DNA of 34,727 nucleotides from UBA11540 sp045531755 (GTDB taxonomy: Bacteria; Bacillota; Clostridia; Oscillospirales; Ruminococcaceae): NCBI GenBank assembly GCA_045531755.1, contig JAZSEP010000025.1:1-34727 (forward strand). Reading direction: 5' to 3'. The stretch's first letter is position 1. Each line of letters opens with the position of its first letter. Positions 22,797 to 31,262 of the stretch are shown piece by piece. Under the pieces are notes generated by a model. The model made no database searches. It was given only the letters and a program-made list of their open reading frames with translations, and was not told where the DNA came from. The position numbers and the translations under genes are program-made.

Positions 22797-23279
22797 CTAA
22801 GCGTCCTCCGAATAGTCAATACTTACCGCACAATCCGCTATCATAGCCGTTCTGTAGCGGATATCGGTTTCTTTAATCTTATATTTTGAATTCAGTTTCA
22901 CACGTACATCCTCTATTTTCAAATTATCTTCAACCGACACTATATTAACGTCAACGCTTTTAGGGTAGACTTCTATTTTTTCAAGCTCCGCTTCAATCAT
23001 TGTACCAATCCGAACCGATAACTCTTTTTTTAAGATTTCATCTGCATCCGAAGAAAATTGTTTAGCATAATTCTCGGTCTTTATTTCAAAGGCACTGCCT
23101 ATATCAGCTTTAAAATCAAAATTCATAAACAGCGGAGCCAGAACTACCGACAAAACAAACATCCTTACGGTTATTCTGATAACCTTTTCCATATTTCCCT
23201 TCGGAATAAGCATCTGCACTATTGCAGCAGTTATCGCCGCGATACAAAGACTGAATGCCCAATTTTTTATAGCTTCCAT
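22797..23279 (-). CDS. spoIIIAF: stage III sporulation protein AF
   Basis: A 160-residue protein with two N-terminal membrane segments (about residues 8-24 and 37-52) and a C-terminal domain with a ring-building-like fold, IEVYPKSVDVNIVSVEDNLK. It is shorter than B. subtilis SpoIIIAF (about 206). The opening IKNWAFSLCIAAITAAIVQ and LIPKGNMEKVIRITVRMFV are typical of the family. It belongs to the mother-cell export complex. It lies four bases after spoIIIAE and its stop nearly abuts the spoIIIAG start. Confidence 0.9.
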   Translation of the reverse strand: MEAIKNWAFSLCIAAITAAIVQMLIPKGNMEKVIRITVRMFVLSVVLAPLFMNFDFKADIGSAFEIKTENYAKQFSSDADEILKKELSVRIGTMIEAELEKIEVYPKSVDVNIVSVEDNLKIEDVRVKLNSKYKIKETDIRYRTAMIADCAVSIDYSEDA

Positions 23280-23283
23280 ACCT

Positions 23284-24402
23284 TTACCCCATTCCCGTCG
23301 CCAACATTATAGTGGTTGTAACTATCAAGAGCAGAGCAAATGTCAGCACAAAAGCTATCAACATAGTGAAAACCGAGCCTATCGCATTGAGAACGGCCGT
23401 GACCGAAGGCACATTTAGGGTTTCGGAAAACAGCTTTGCTATGTGTACCGCTACTCTCCAAACGGTAGTTTCCAAAAGTATCGGCAAAAATATCAGCACG
23501 GCTGCAACAATCCCGTACCAGCCTATACAGGTCTTCATAAGCTTCATATACCCCTGCACCGAAAGGAAAACCTCTGATATTGCCGAGCCGACAACGGGCA
23601 CGAAATTTCCTATAAGGTATTTCCCCGCTTTAACTGCAATATTGTCACTTCCTGCAGCCACAAGACTCTGCAAAGACATCATGCCAACGAAAACAGTCAG
23701 CGAAAATCCGAGTGTTTTGTTAACACAGTTTTTGAAGGTGTCGGCAATTGTGTTTAATCTCAGAGAAGGATTAATACTGCAAACAAGACTTATCGCGAGA
23801 TATATCGTCAGCATAGGAAGCAGAAAATTTGATGCGATTGAGGCAATTATCTGACAAACCAAAAACATAAATCCTGTATAAACTCCACCCGAGATGGTTT
23901 GTCCTGAAGCGGTAATTGCACTCGCAAAAACCGGCACATACCCCGTCATAAACTCCGAAAAATCAGATGCAACCGTGCAAACCTTTTTGATGCATTCAAT
24001 AGTCGTTGTGACGAGTACTGCCAGGACCGCAAGTGCGGAAACAACGGAAAAAACACCGTTAAGTGTCCCTTCAGAATTTGGTCTGAACGCATCAGCAACT
24101 GCGCAAAGAATAATTGCAATAATTACAGCAGCAAGACTCTTTATAGGTTGTGATATATACTCTTTGACATACTCAAGTCCCAATGAAAAGAACTCCGTTG
24201 GCTCCAAAGACAAAAGGGTTTCGGGGGTTATTTCATCTATCCCAAGTCTGTCTGCCAATCTCTTTGCACTGTCGGGGGTGCTGTTTAAAAGCTCGTCTGC
24301 CAATTCTTGTCCCGGTAGTTCTTCAGCCTCGTATGCAGTTACAAAGAAAGGGCAAATCAAAAGCAAAAACACCACTATAAGCGTTGTGACAATCCTCTTC
24401 AT
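23284..24402 (-). CDS. spoIIIAE: stage III sporulation protein AE
   Basis: A 372-residue polytopic membrane protein with a likely cleaved signal (about 1-24). A soluble region with EELPGQELADELLN and LSLEPTEFFSLGLEYVK comes before about seven or eight membrane segments. It carries conserved stretches FMTGYVPVFASAITASGQT and GKYLIGNFVPVVGSAISE. SpoIIIAE is the multi-pass component of the SpoIIIA complex, proposed to act as an export-like permease. It follows spoIIIAD by nine bases. Confidence 0.94.
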   Translation of the reverse strand: MKRIVTTLIVVFLLLICPFFVTAYEAEELPGQELADELLNSTPDSAKRLADRLGIDEITPETLLSLEPTEFFSLGLEYVKEYISQPIKSLAAVIIAIILCAVADAFRPNSEGTLNGVFSVVSALAVLAVLVTTTIECIKKVCTVASDFSEFMTGYVPVFASAITASGQTISGGVYTGFMFLVCQIIASIASNFLLPMLTIYLAISLVCSINPSLRLNTIADTFKNCVNKTLGFSLTVFVGMMSLQSLVAAGSDNIAVKAGKYLIGNFVPVVGSAISEVFLSVQGYMKLMKTCIGWYGIVAAVLIFLPILLETTVWRVAVHIAKLFSETLNVPSVTAVLNAIGSVFTMLIAFVLTFALLLIVTTTIMLATGMG

Positions 24403-24411
24403 TTTTACCTC

Positions 24412-24807
24412 TTACATATTTATGAGCTTATTAACAGTTTCTATCAACGAAGCGAACATAGGAATGCTTATCAACAAAACCGAAATCTTTCCTCCAAGCT
24501 CTATTTTTGATGCTAATGAGCTTTGTCCGCAGTCCTTGCACGTGTCGCTTGCAAGCTGTGAAATGATGCATATTCCCAACGCTTTTGCAATTGTTGTGCT
24601 GTATGTGGAACCTATTTCCCCCATCTGAGTTATTTTAGTTATGTACTCAAGAGCAGATGAAAATTGAGGAATCACAATCAGCAGTATAATTAGTCCTGTG
24701 CAAATTGCGGCAGGTGCTGCGAATTCCGGCTTGTACTGCTTTAAGACTACACAAACCAAAGCACCGATTATTCCGACAGCAACGACAGAAGAAAACTCAA
24801 ACGTCAT
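24412..24807 (-). CDS. spoIIIAD: stage III sporulation protein AD
   Basis: A 131-residue membrane protein with about four hydrophobic segments. It has LKQYKPEFAAPAAICTG early, then IAKALGICIISQLASDTCKDCGQSSLA, a typical SpoIIIAD block read here in part. Together with SpoIIIAC it resembles flagellar or type III export FliQ-like subunits. It overlaps the end of spoIIIAC by four bases (ATGA-type junction). Confidence 0.92.
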   Translation of the reverse strand: MTFEFSSVVAVGIIGALVCVVLKQYKPEFAAPAAICTGLIILLIVIPQFSSALEYITKITQMGEIGSTYSTTIAKALGICIISQLASDTCKDCGQSSLASKIELGGKISVLLISIPMFASLIETVNKLINM

Positions 24808-24998
24808 AGTCCAAACACTCTTTTTACAGTTTCAAAAAGGTCGCTTATCTCATATACAAGCATCATCAAAACGACAATTAGTCCTGCCAAGGTTGTCATC
24901 ATAGCTTGCTCTTCTCTTCCTGCGCGTATCAGCACCTGATTAAGCACGGCAACTATTATTCCTATTGCCGCTATCTTGAAAATAAGATCAACATCCAA
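24804..24998 (-). CDS. spoIIIAC: stage III sporulation protein AC
   Basis: A 64-residue small membrane protein with two helices (about 5-24 and 33-50) around the conserved loop LIRAGREEQAMMTTL. The size matches the family (about 65-68 residues). FliQ-like topology suggests a membrane-export subunit. Ribosome site GGAGAG lies just upstream; it is 18 bases after spoIIIAB. Confidence 0.93.
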   Translation of the reverse strand: MDVDLIFKIAAIGIIVAVLNQVLIRAGREEQAMMTTLAGLIVVLMMLVYEISDLFETVKRVFGL

Positions 24999-25016
24999 AG
25001 CGTTTCTCTCCTAATC

Positions 25017-25526
25017 CTATGCAAGAATTACTGCAGTCCCTATTCCAAACAGCAACCCCAGGCTAATGTACATTTTCCCAAGCGTATCACAGCGCTTGAT
25101 TTGTGCAGACTTTAGTTCTAAAAGCTGATTCTTACAGTTTTCAAGCATTTGAAGCTGTCCTACCGCATCCGTAGTTCCAAGCTTTTCTGCCATATTCAAA
25201 AGCGGTATCAGGTCATCTTTCCTAAGATTCATTTCTTCCGAGCTATCGGCAATCGCTTTTTTTACCACGCTTTGCGAAAAACAGCTTTTCTGCGACTCGC
25301 TAATTATCCGTTTTAAAAAGCTCAATGGTGAATATATGGGATTATTTGCACAGCAAGCTAAAATTTCCTCTACGGTTGAACCTGTATAGCGTATTCCCGT
25401 ATATACTTCATCTATAAAGTTGCATAAAGCCGAAAGAGTTTGCACCTTTTTCCTATCCCTGTCATACAGAGATGCCCCCAACGCTGTTGAGAGGAGTACT
25501 ATCAGCAAAAGGCCTGCCAATTTCAT
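25017..25526 (-). CDS. spoIIIAB: stage III sporulation protein AB
   Basis: A 169-residue protein whose chosen start gives MKLAGLLLIVLLSTALGAS, a membrane segment in the right place, followed by a helical domain with a GspF-like character (LSALCNFIDEVYTGIRY, ending MYISLGLLFGIGTAVILA with a second hydrophobic segment). In-frame ATGs at 25535 and 25550 are possible; the length and N-terminus of relatives (B. subtilis about 171) favour 25526. Its 5' end overlaps the end of spoIIIAA by about 65 bases. It is thought to assist the SpoIIIAA ATPase. Confidence 0.9.
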   Translation of the reverse strand: MKLAGLLLIVLLSTALGASLYDRDRKKVQTLSALCNFIDEVYTGIRYTGSTVEEILACCANNPIYSPLSFLKRIISESQKSCFSQSVVKKAIADSSEEMNLRKDDLIPLLNMAEKLGTTDAVGQLQMLENCKNQLLELKSAQIKRCDTLGKMYISLGLLFGIGTAVILA

Positions 25527-26469
25527 ATTTATCATTTCCCAACATAACAATTTTTGCAGGTTGACCTATAAGCTTTCCACCCTGCAGAAATGCCACACAG
25601 CCAAACTCTCCGCTGTCAAGCAACGCCTTAACTTGTGGTCTGCTGACAAGGCTTTCAAGGTCATAACAATGAGCTGTCAGAATGAACCTCACGCCACAAT
25701 TCAGTCCGCTTTTTATTTCCTGCGCTTCTTCAAATCCGCCAATCTCATCACAAACTATCACTTCAGGTGACATAACACGCAGAGCCGTCATCACTCCCAC
25801 TGCCTTCGGATAAGAGTTTAAAACGTCACAGCAGTTTCCAAGGTCGTTTTGCGGTACCCCCTGATACACGGCACAGAGCTCGCCTCTTTCATCAACAACC
25901 GAAACCCTTTTCCCCTGCAACGATAGTCTTCGGGCAACGTCTCTGAGAAGGGTTGTCTTTCCGCTGCAAGGAGGTCCTGCTATTATCAGCGACCTTTTGT
26001 CGTTTATAACCCAGGAAGGTAAAATGCTTTCAGCAGCTCCCACTATCTGTCTTGCAATTCTCAGATTTATTGACGAGATATCTTTCAAGGAGCTTATCCC
26101 CTTGCCGTCTGTAACGGCAGTTCCGCACAGGCCTGCTCTGTGTCCGCCCTTTAACGTTATGAATCCGTTGCATATTTCGTTTTGATGCGTATGAACGGAA
26201 TATCCACAGATTATCCTAAAAGATTCTTCAATATCCGCCTTTGTAACTATGTAGCACGTCGAGTCCGGCTTGTCGCTTGTTTTCCCTTCTTTTGTGATAT
26301 ATTTAGTTCCGCTTCTATCAACAATCTGCAACGGTTTTCCTGTTAAAAGCCTGATTTCGCGAGCACTTTCTTTTTGTGAAGTGTTTATATATTCAAGTTT
26401 TTTCCGCACACTATCTGTAAGATATGAAACGGCGGTATCAAAGTTTGTTGACGCTTCAAATATCCCCAT
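25462..26469 (-). CDS. spoIIIAA: stage III sporulation protein AA, secretion-type ATPase
   Basis: A 335-residue ATPase of the secretion superfamily. Walker A GPPCSGKT is at 165-172 and Walker B VIVCDE at 237-242. The family block VVDERGELCA is at 191-200, and GGHRAGLCGTAV at 108-119. It probably powers the SpoIIIA channel from the mother-cell cytoplasm. The C-terminal tail IGRPFADSTPLNSVGG is hydrophilic. The ATG at 26469 follows AAAGGAG. It is the first gene of the operon, divergent from the lipoprotein-MBOAT cassette. Confidence 0.95.
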   Translation of the reverse strand: MGIFEASTNFDTAVSYLTDSVRKKLEYINTSQKESAREIRLLTGKPLQIVDRSGTKYITKEGKTSDKPDSTCYIVTKADIEESFRIICGYSVHTHQNEICNGFITLKGGHRAGLCGTAVTDGKGISSLKDISSINLRIARQIVGAAESILPSWVINDKRSLIIAGPPCSGKTTLLRDVARRLSLQGKRVSVVDERGELCAVYQGVPQNDLGNCCDVLNSYPKAVGVMTALRVMSPEVIVCDEIGGFEEAQEIKSGLNCGVRFILTAHCYDLESLVSRPQVKALLDSGEFGCVAFLQGGKLIGQPAKIVMLGNDKYEIGRPFADSTPLNSVGGISV

Positions 26470-26497
26470 ACTAATCTCCTTTCTTTTGCTCGTTACA

Positions 26498-26525
26498 TCT
26501 ATATGCAGCTTGTCTTGTTTTATGA
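26498..26525 (-). promoter_or_regulatory. possible sigma-E promoter of the spoIIIA operon
   Basis: The spoIIIA operon is driven by mother-cell sigma-E in B. subtilis. On the minus strand TCATAAA (26519-26525), a 13-base spacer and CATATAGA (26498-26505) resemble its -35 and -10 elements. The match is imperfect. The leader to the spoIIIAA ATG would be about 22 bases. Confidence 0.4.
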
Positions 26526-26533
26526 TAAGGCTA

Positions 26534-26562
26534 TTGAAAAAAACGCCTGTCTGGTGTATGAT
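26534..26562 (+). promoter_or_regulatory. sigma-A-like promoter of the lipoprotein-MBOAT-DHHW cassette
   Basis: TTGAAA (26534-26539), a 17-base spacer and TATGAT (26557-26562) form a good vegetative promoter pointing at the lipoprotein gene. Transcription would start near 26569, leaving a leader of about 90 bases that includes the palindrome at 26604-26617. Confidence 0.65.
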
Positions 26563-26603
26563 ATTAATTGTAAGTTTCTTGCAACAATTCGTCCCTTTTG
26601 TGA

Positions 26604-26617
26604 CACTAATATTAGTG
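26604..26617. repeat. perfect 14-base palindrome, candidate operator
   Basis: CACTAATATTAGTG is a perfect palindrome about 35 bases downstream of the expected start of the plus-strand transcript and upstream of the spoIIIA promoter region. It could be a dimeric repressor site. No known consensus is recognised. Confidence 0.45.
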
Positions 26618-26658
26618 GTTTCAAATTAAAGACTAACGCTCGTATGAGAGGTATATAA

Positions 26659-27213
26659 ATGAAAAAGCTTTTTTGTGTTGCGCTGTGCGCGCTTTTTGTC
26701 TTGGCTTCTTGTAATAACAATCCACCCGAAAGCAGTTCCGACCCCTCAAGCTGTGATGTCAGCGAAATTTCTTCCGACGTCAGCCAGGTGTCTTCTGAAG
26801 ACGAATCTTCTCAAATAACCTCTTCACAAGAAGAGATTTTTGAATTTGCTGTAGACGCAAAAACAGCGGTAAAGAGAATTAAAGACGAAATTCCCTTCAC
26901 CGCTGATATGATAGAACTTGACAAGCATTTTCTGCACGAAAAAACCGGTATTTCAGAAGATATGTACGAAGATTTCTATGCCCAAACGTCATATGAAACC
27001 TCAGACAACAGCTTCGTTGCCGTTTTTTGCTGTAAAACCGCAGACAAGGCTGATAAATTAAAGCAAAAGCTTGAAGGCGCTTTGTTAGACGAAAACAAGC
27101 TTTCCTACCTATTGTCCGATGCAAAGATTTTAACCTCATCGGGTTACGTTGTTTTTATTGCCACACAAAACAACTTTGACGAAGAAAATCTTGTTTCAAA
27201 GCTGATACAGTAG
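26659..27213 (+). CDS. lipoprotein, DUF4358-like
   Basis: A 184-residue lipoprotein. The signal peptide ends in the lipobox LASC with the acylated cysteine at 18. A Ser/Asp/Glu-rich linker covers about residues 22-58. The folded domain (about 60-184) shows VDAKTAVKRIKDEIPFT, FYAQTSYETSDNSFVAVFCC and ILTSSGYVVFIATQNN, the pattern of the DUF4358 family found next to MBOAT and DHHW genes in Clostridia. The role is unknown; the anchored position outside the membrane suits an accessory of surface acylation. The ATG follows AGAGG. The MBOAT gene starts 39 bases later with its own GGAGG site. Confidence 0.75.
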   Translation: MKKLFCVALCALFVLASCNNNPPESSSDPSSCDVSEISSDVSQVSSEDESSQITSSQEEIFEFAVDAKTAVKRIKDEIPFTADMIELDKHFLHEKTGISEDMYEDFYAQTSYETSDNSFVAVFCCKTADKADKLKQKLEGALLDENKLSYLLSDAKILTSSGYVVFIATQNNFDEENLVSKLIQ

Positions 27214-27252
27214 ATTTCCTTCTTGATAAAATGAAATTTACGGAGGATTTTT

Positions 27253-28629
27253 ATGGTATTCAGCAGCACGTTGTTTCTCTTTCGCTTTTTGCCGATTGCT
27301 ATGGCAATATACTTCTTGACACCAAAGAAGTTTAAAAACCTTACAATATTTATTTTAAGCCTTTTCTTCTATTCATGGGGTGAAGTAAAATACTTCCCGA
27401 TTATGATAGTATCTGTCATAGTAGACTATTGCGCAGGACAAGGAATAAAGCGTTTTGGACATAAAAAGCTCTATCGCCGACTCTTTTTGACGATGTCTTT
27501 GGTAGTGAACCTCGGAATGCTGTTCTTCTTTAAGTATTCCAACTTCTTTATAACCAACATAAACGCTTTAACCGGACTTGCAATTCCAACTATTTCTTTG
27601 GCGCTTCCGCTTGGAATCAGTTTTTACACCTTCCAGACTTTGACCTATACAATTGACGTTTATTTCAACAAAGTTGAGCCCGAAGACAACATCATCAACT
27701 TTGCGGCGTTTGTTGTTCTTTTCCCTCAGCTTATTGCAGGACCTATTGTCAAATACACCGACATCAACCGCGAGCTTAAAGACAGAAAGGTTGACCTTGC
27801 TCAGATTGAAGACGGCGTTAAAACCTTCATCTACGGTGTAGGAAAAAAGGTTCTTATTGCAAACAACCTCGGTCTTTTGTGGGATGAAGCCGTCGCCATA
27901 GGCTTTGAAAACCTTTCCACACCAATGGCTTGGCTCGCCATCACAGGATTTGGTTTGCAGATTTTCTTTGACTTCAGCGGCTATTCCACAATGGCTATCG
28001 GTCTTGGAAAGATGCTTGGATTCAACTTCCCGCAGAACTTCAACTATCCCTATATCTCAAAGAGCGTCACAGAGTTTTGGCGCAGGTGGCACATAACCCT
28101 CGGTTCTTTCTTCAGAGAGTACCTCTATATTCCCCTCGGCGGTAACAGAAAAGGTAAAATGAGAACCTATATAAACCTCTTTATAGTTTGGTTTGCAACA
28201 GGCTTTTGGCACGGTGCCGATTGGAACTTTATCTTCTGGGGACTTTTCTTCTTCGTATTTATCGTCATCGAAAAGGCGTTTCTTCTCAAGTACCTTGAAA
28301 AGAGCAAGGTGCTTTCAAGAATTTATCTTTTGGGTCTTGTGCTTGTAAGCTGGGCAATATTCCAGATTACCGATCTTGGACAGCTTGGGGTCTATCTCAC
28401 AAGGATGTTTGCCTTTGATTTTGGCACAGATTGGCTGTATTACCTCAGAAACTACGGTGTTATTCTCATCGTTGGTATTATCTTCTCTATTCCCGTCATA
28501 CCCAATCTTTATAAAAAGATAGAGCATATAAAAATCGTACCTATCATCACCTGCGGTATTATACTTGTTGCCTCTGTGGCATATCTCGTTGATGCAAGCT
28601 ACAATCCGTTCTTGTACTTTAGATTTTAG
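27253..28629 (+). CDS. MBOAT family O-acyltransferase (AlgI/PatA-like)
   Basis: A 458-residue polytopic enzyme with about ten or more membrane segments. It has the MBOAT landmarks: LFLFRFLPIAMAIYFL at the start, LPLGISFYTFQTLTY, the conserved block around residues 275-297 (FWRRWHITLGSFFREYLYIP, H280), and the catalytic-type histidine H320 in FWHGADWNFIFWG. Members of this branch take acyl groups, usually acetyl, from the cytoplasm across the membrane to a partner that modifies polysaccharide or cell-wall glycans. The partner here is probably the DHHW protein encoded 11 bases downstream. The acceptor is not deducible. Ribosome site GGAGG. Confidence 0.93.
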   Translation: MVFSSTLFLFRFLPIAMAIYFLTPKKFKNLTIFILSLFFYSWGEVKYFPIMIVSVIVDYCAGQGIKRFGHKKLYRRLFLTMSLVVNLGMLFFFKYSNFFITNINALTGLAIPTISLALPLGISFYTFQTLTYTIDVYFNKVEPEDNIINFAAFVVLFPQLIAGPIVKYTDINRELKDRKVDLAQIEDGVKTFIYGVGKKVLIANNLGLLWDEAVAIGFENLSTPMAWLAITGFGLQIFFDFSGYSTMAIGLGKMLGFNFPQNFNYPYISKSVTEFWRRWHITLGSFFREYLYIPLGGNRKGKMRTYINLFIVWFATGFWHGADWNFIFWGLFFFVFIVIEKAFLLKYLEKSKVLSRIYLLGLVLVSWAIFQITDLGQLGVYLTRMFAFDFGTDWLYYLRNYGVILIVGIIFSIPVIPNLYKKIEHIKIVPIITCGIILVASVAYLVDASYNPFLYFRF

Positions 28630-28640
28630 GAGGTGGCAGT

Positions 28641-29774
28641 ATGAAAAAACTATTTAAATATCCTTTACTCGTACTCTTTGCAGTATTCATCGTAGGTTTT
28701 TCAGTTCTCGACTGCGTAACACCGACAAGAACTCATTCGGAATTCGAATCCAACCTCTCTCAAATGCCTAAATTCAGTCTCAAAACATTATTTAACGGTA
28801 AGTTTACAGCCGACTATGAAAGCTATGTAAATGACCAGTTCCTTTTGAGAGATGAGTGGATAACGCTCAAATCTTATACAGAAACCTTGTTCGGAAAGGT
28901 AGAAAATAACGGCGTCATATACGGAAAGGACGGCTATCTGTTTGAAAAGCTGACCTCTTATGACGAGGCAAGGCTAAAGCTCAATATCGAAGCGGTGCAA
29001 AAATTCTGCGAAAAATACCCTGAGCTTTCGGTGAAATTTGCACTTATCCCAAACTCGTATGAGGTTTTGTCTGACAAGCTTCCGATAGCATCACCCGTTT
29101 TGGATCAAGAAAAACTGATAAATGACATTTACAATCAGGTTTCTTCCGCGGAAAACGTCGATATACTGTCTTCACTCAAAGCGCATAACAGTGAATATAT
29201 CTACTACAAGACCGACCACCATTGGACTACTCTCGGAGCATACTATGCATACGAAAAACTGTGTGACGTTCTTGACGTTCAGAAGGTAGACATATCCACC
29301 CTCAAGGAAAATGTCGTTGAAGATTTTTACGGAACCTACTTTTCCAAAGCCAAATCCTTCACAATCAAACCTGACGTTATAAAATACTATGACGTCAATG
29401 CCAAATTGGACTTGATGGCAGCGGATACAACAGGAAAATTTATTCCCGAAAAGAGCTATGAAACACTCTACGACGTCGAAAAATTTGATACCCGTGACAA
29501 GTATTCTGCCTTTACGTATTCCAACAACTCTTTAACGGTAATTACAAACAACGGCGAATATGAAAAAGAAAGACTTCTTCTCATAAAAGACTCCTACTCC
29601 AATTCGCTCGTTCCCTTTTTAAGTACCGAATATAAAGAGATTGTGATGGTTGACCTAAGATATATGTTCAATATTTCTATGGTTCTCGAGCAATATGATT
29701 TTGACGATGTTCTTATAATGTACAATGTTTCAACCTTTACAGGCGACGTTGACGTCGTAAAGCTTAAATACTAA
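28641..29774 (+). CDS. DHHW family protein (AlgJ/AlgX-like SGNH acetyltransferase partner)
   Basis: A 377-residue protein with an N-terminal membrane anchor or uncleaved signal (about residues 8-24) and an extracytoplasmic domain. The family motif TDHHWT is at 191-196. A GDS-like nucleophile block IKDSYSNS is at about 314-321, with S317 the likely catalytic serine and the histidine pair completing an SGNH-type active site. In alginate and peptidoglycan acetylation systems such proteins accept acyl groups from the MBOAT protein and transfer them to the glycan. It is the last gene of the cassette. Its stop codon lies at the left edge of the shared terminator. Confidence 0.9.
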   Translation: MKKLFKYPLLVLFAVFIVGFSVLDCVTPTRTHSEFESNLSQMPKFSLKTLFNGKFTADYESYVNDQFLLRDEWITLKSYTETLFGKVENNGVIYGKDGYLFEKLTSYDEARLKLNIEAVQKFCEKYPELSVKFALIPNSYEVLSDKLPIASPVLDQEKLINDIYNQVSSAENVDILSSLKAHNSEYIYYKTDHHWTTLGAYYAYEKLCDVLDVQKVDISTLKENVVEDFYGTYFSKAKSFTIKPDVIKYYDVNAKLDLMAADTTGKFIPEKSYETLYDVEKFDTRDKYSAFTYSNNSLTVITNNGEYEKERLLLIKDSYSNSLVPFLSTEYKEIVMVDLRYMFNISMVLEQYDFDDVLIMYNVSTFTGDVDVVKLKY

Positions 29775-29810
29775 AAAAACAGCGGTGTGCTTTGCACACC
29801 GCTGTTTTTT
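29774..29810. terminator. bidirectional terminator between the DHHW gene and pepD
   Basis: A 17-base perfect inverted repeat centred on 29792 with a TTT loop; the core is CAGCGGTGTGC and GCACACCGCTG. An A-run on the left and a T-run on the right are part of the stem. The DHHW stop (29772-29774) and the pepD stop (29809-29811) lie at its two ends. Confidence 0.95.
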
Positions 29811-31245
29811 ACATCTTCTTTAAAATCGCTTTTAAAAGTTCCCAAACTCTTTCAACAGACGAAAGACTCATTTTCTCCTTTGGAGTGTGAATATCATAGA
29901 TGTTCGGACCAAAGGAAACACAATCAAGGTCGGGAATCTTGCCACAGAACATTCCGCATTCAAGCCCCGCGTGTATAGACTGTATCAAGAGCTTTTCTCC
30001 GTAAAGTCTTTCATATTCTCCTGCAATTATCTCGGTCAATTCAGAGCCTTTCCTAAATTCCCAAGCAGGATAGTCTCCCGAACGCTCGTTTGTTCCGTTA
30101 TATGAGGCGATAATCCTTTCAAGCTTTGCTGAAAGCTCTTCTTTTTCTCTATTTACAGAGCTTCTGAGGGCAAATCTGATTGAAAACCACTCATCCTTGA
30201 GCTCCATAATACCCATATTAAGCGAGGTTTGAACAAGACCTTTTATGTCCTCGCTCATTTTCTGAACACCGTTTGGAACTTCATTCATTATGGCAAGAAT
30301 GTTGACGGTAGACTCGTCGTCCGTTACCTCAAGCTCGCATTCTCCCATTACCTCCGCCTTAACGAACATATCAGGGTCTGTATCTTTATAGCGGAATTTC
30401 AGTATCTTTTCCATCTCGCCGATGCTTATCTCAATAAGCTGTGTTTTTCGGGGATTGGCAACAATAACAGCTTCGGCTTCACGCGGAATTGCGTTATCCT
30501 TCAAACCGCCTGCCATTGTCTTTATACCAAAATCGCTGACCTCTCTTATTCTGCGAAGCACTTTAGCAAGCTCTATCGACGCGTTTGCTCTGCCTTTATC
30601 AATTTCAGTGCCTGAATGTCCGCCCTCAAGCCCGCCTACAGTTATCTTAAAAAGCACGCCTGCGCGGGATTGTCTTTTAATGGGCATTTCAAGGTCCTGT
30701 CTAAGCCCTCCGGCACAGCTGACAAGAAGAGTGCCCTCTTCCTCCGAGTCGATGTTTAAGAGCCTTTTTCCTTTGAGTACGGAGATATCTATTCCTGCAG
30801 CTCCAAACATTCCCGTTTCTTCATCTACGGTGAAGAGAGCTTCTATCGGAGGATGCTCTATTAAATCAGATTCCAAAACAGCCAAAGCATACGCTATCGC
30901 AATACCGTCATCTCCGCCTAAAGTCGTTCCCTTTGCGGATATGAAGTCGCCCTCTATCTCAATATTCAAAGAGTCGGTTGTAAAATCAAAATCGACGTCC
31001 GATTCCTTTTCGCAAACCATATCAAGATGGCCTTGAATTATAACAGGCTCATGAGCTTCAAAGCCCTTTGTGCCATCCTTGAAGATTATGACGTTGTTCA
31101 AATCATCCTGTACAAATCCAAGTCCCTGTTTCTTTGCAAACTCAACACAGTAATCGCTTATTCTCTTTGTATCTCCGGAACCGTGGGGAATCTTGCAGAT
31201 TTCTTTGAAATAGTAAAGCACTCTTTCGCAGTCCGTATTGAACAT
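29809..31245 (-). CDS. pepD: aminoacyl-histidine dipeptidase (beta-Ala-His dipeptidase, M20)
   Basis: A 478-residue M20 metallopeptidase of the PepD group. Zinc ligands and catalytic residues are visible: H73 and D75 in QGHLDMV, D112 in LGGDDG, the catalytic glutamate pair in TVDEETG (142-143), D166, and a C-terminal histidine in IHAGLECGMF. The inserted dimerisation lid spans roughly 205-380. It hydrolyses Xaa-His and other dipeptides in the cytoplasm. It follows the DUF1846 gene by about 17 bases and is likely cotranscribed with it. Both could contribute to peptide or nitrogen salvage, but that is inference. Confidence 0.94.
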   Translation of the reverse strand: MFNTDCERVLYYFKEICKIPHGSGDTKRISDYCVEFAKKQGLGFVQDDLNNVIIFKDGTKGFEAHEPVIIQGHLDMVCEKESDVDFDFTTDSLNIEIEGDFISAKGTTLGGDDGIAIAYALAVLESDLIEHPPIEALFTVDEETGMFGAAGIDISVLKGKRLLNIDSEEEGTLLVSCAGGLRQDLEMPIKRQSRAGVLFKITVGGLEGGHSGTEIDKGRANASIELAKVLRRIREVSDFGIKTMAGGLKDNAIPREAEAVIVANPRKTQLIEISIGEMEKILKFRYKDTDPDMFVKAEVMGECELEVTDDESTVNILAIMNEVPNGVQKMSEDIKGLVQTSLNMGIMELKDEWFSIRFALRSSVNREKEELSAKLERIIASYNGTNERSGDYPAWEFRKGSELTEIIAGEYERLYGEKLLIQSIHAGLECGMFCGKIPDLDCVSFGPNIYDIHTPKEKMSLSSVERVWELLKAILKKM

Positions 31246-31262
31246 AATAGAATATCACTCCG

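Noticed and set aside
26604..26617. Palindrome read as a terminator
   Set aside because: It has no spacer loop as an RNA hairpin and is not followed by a U-run, so an operator role is more likely than termination.
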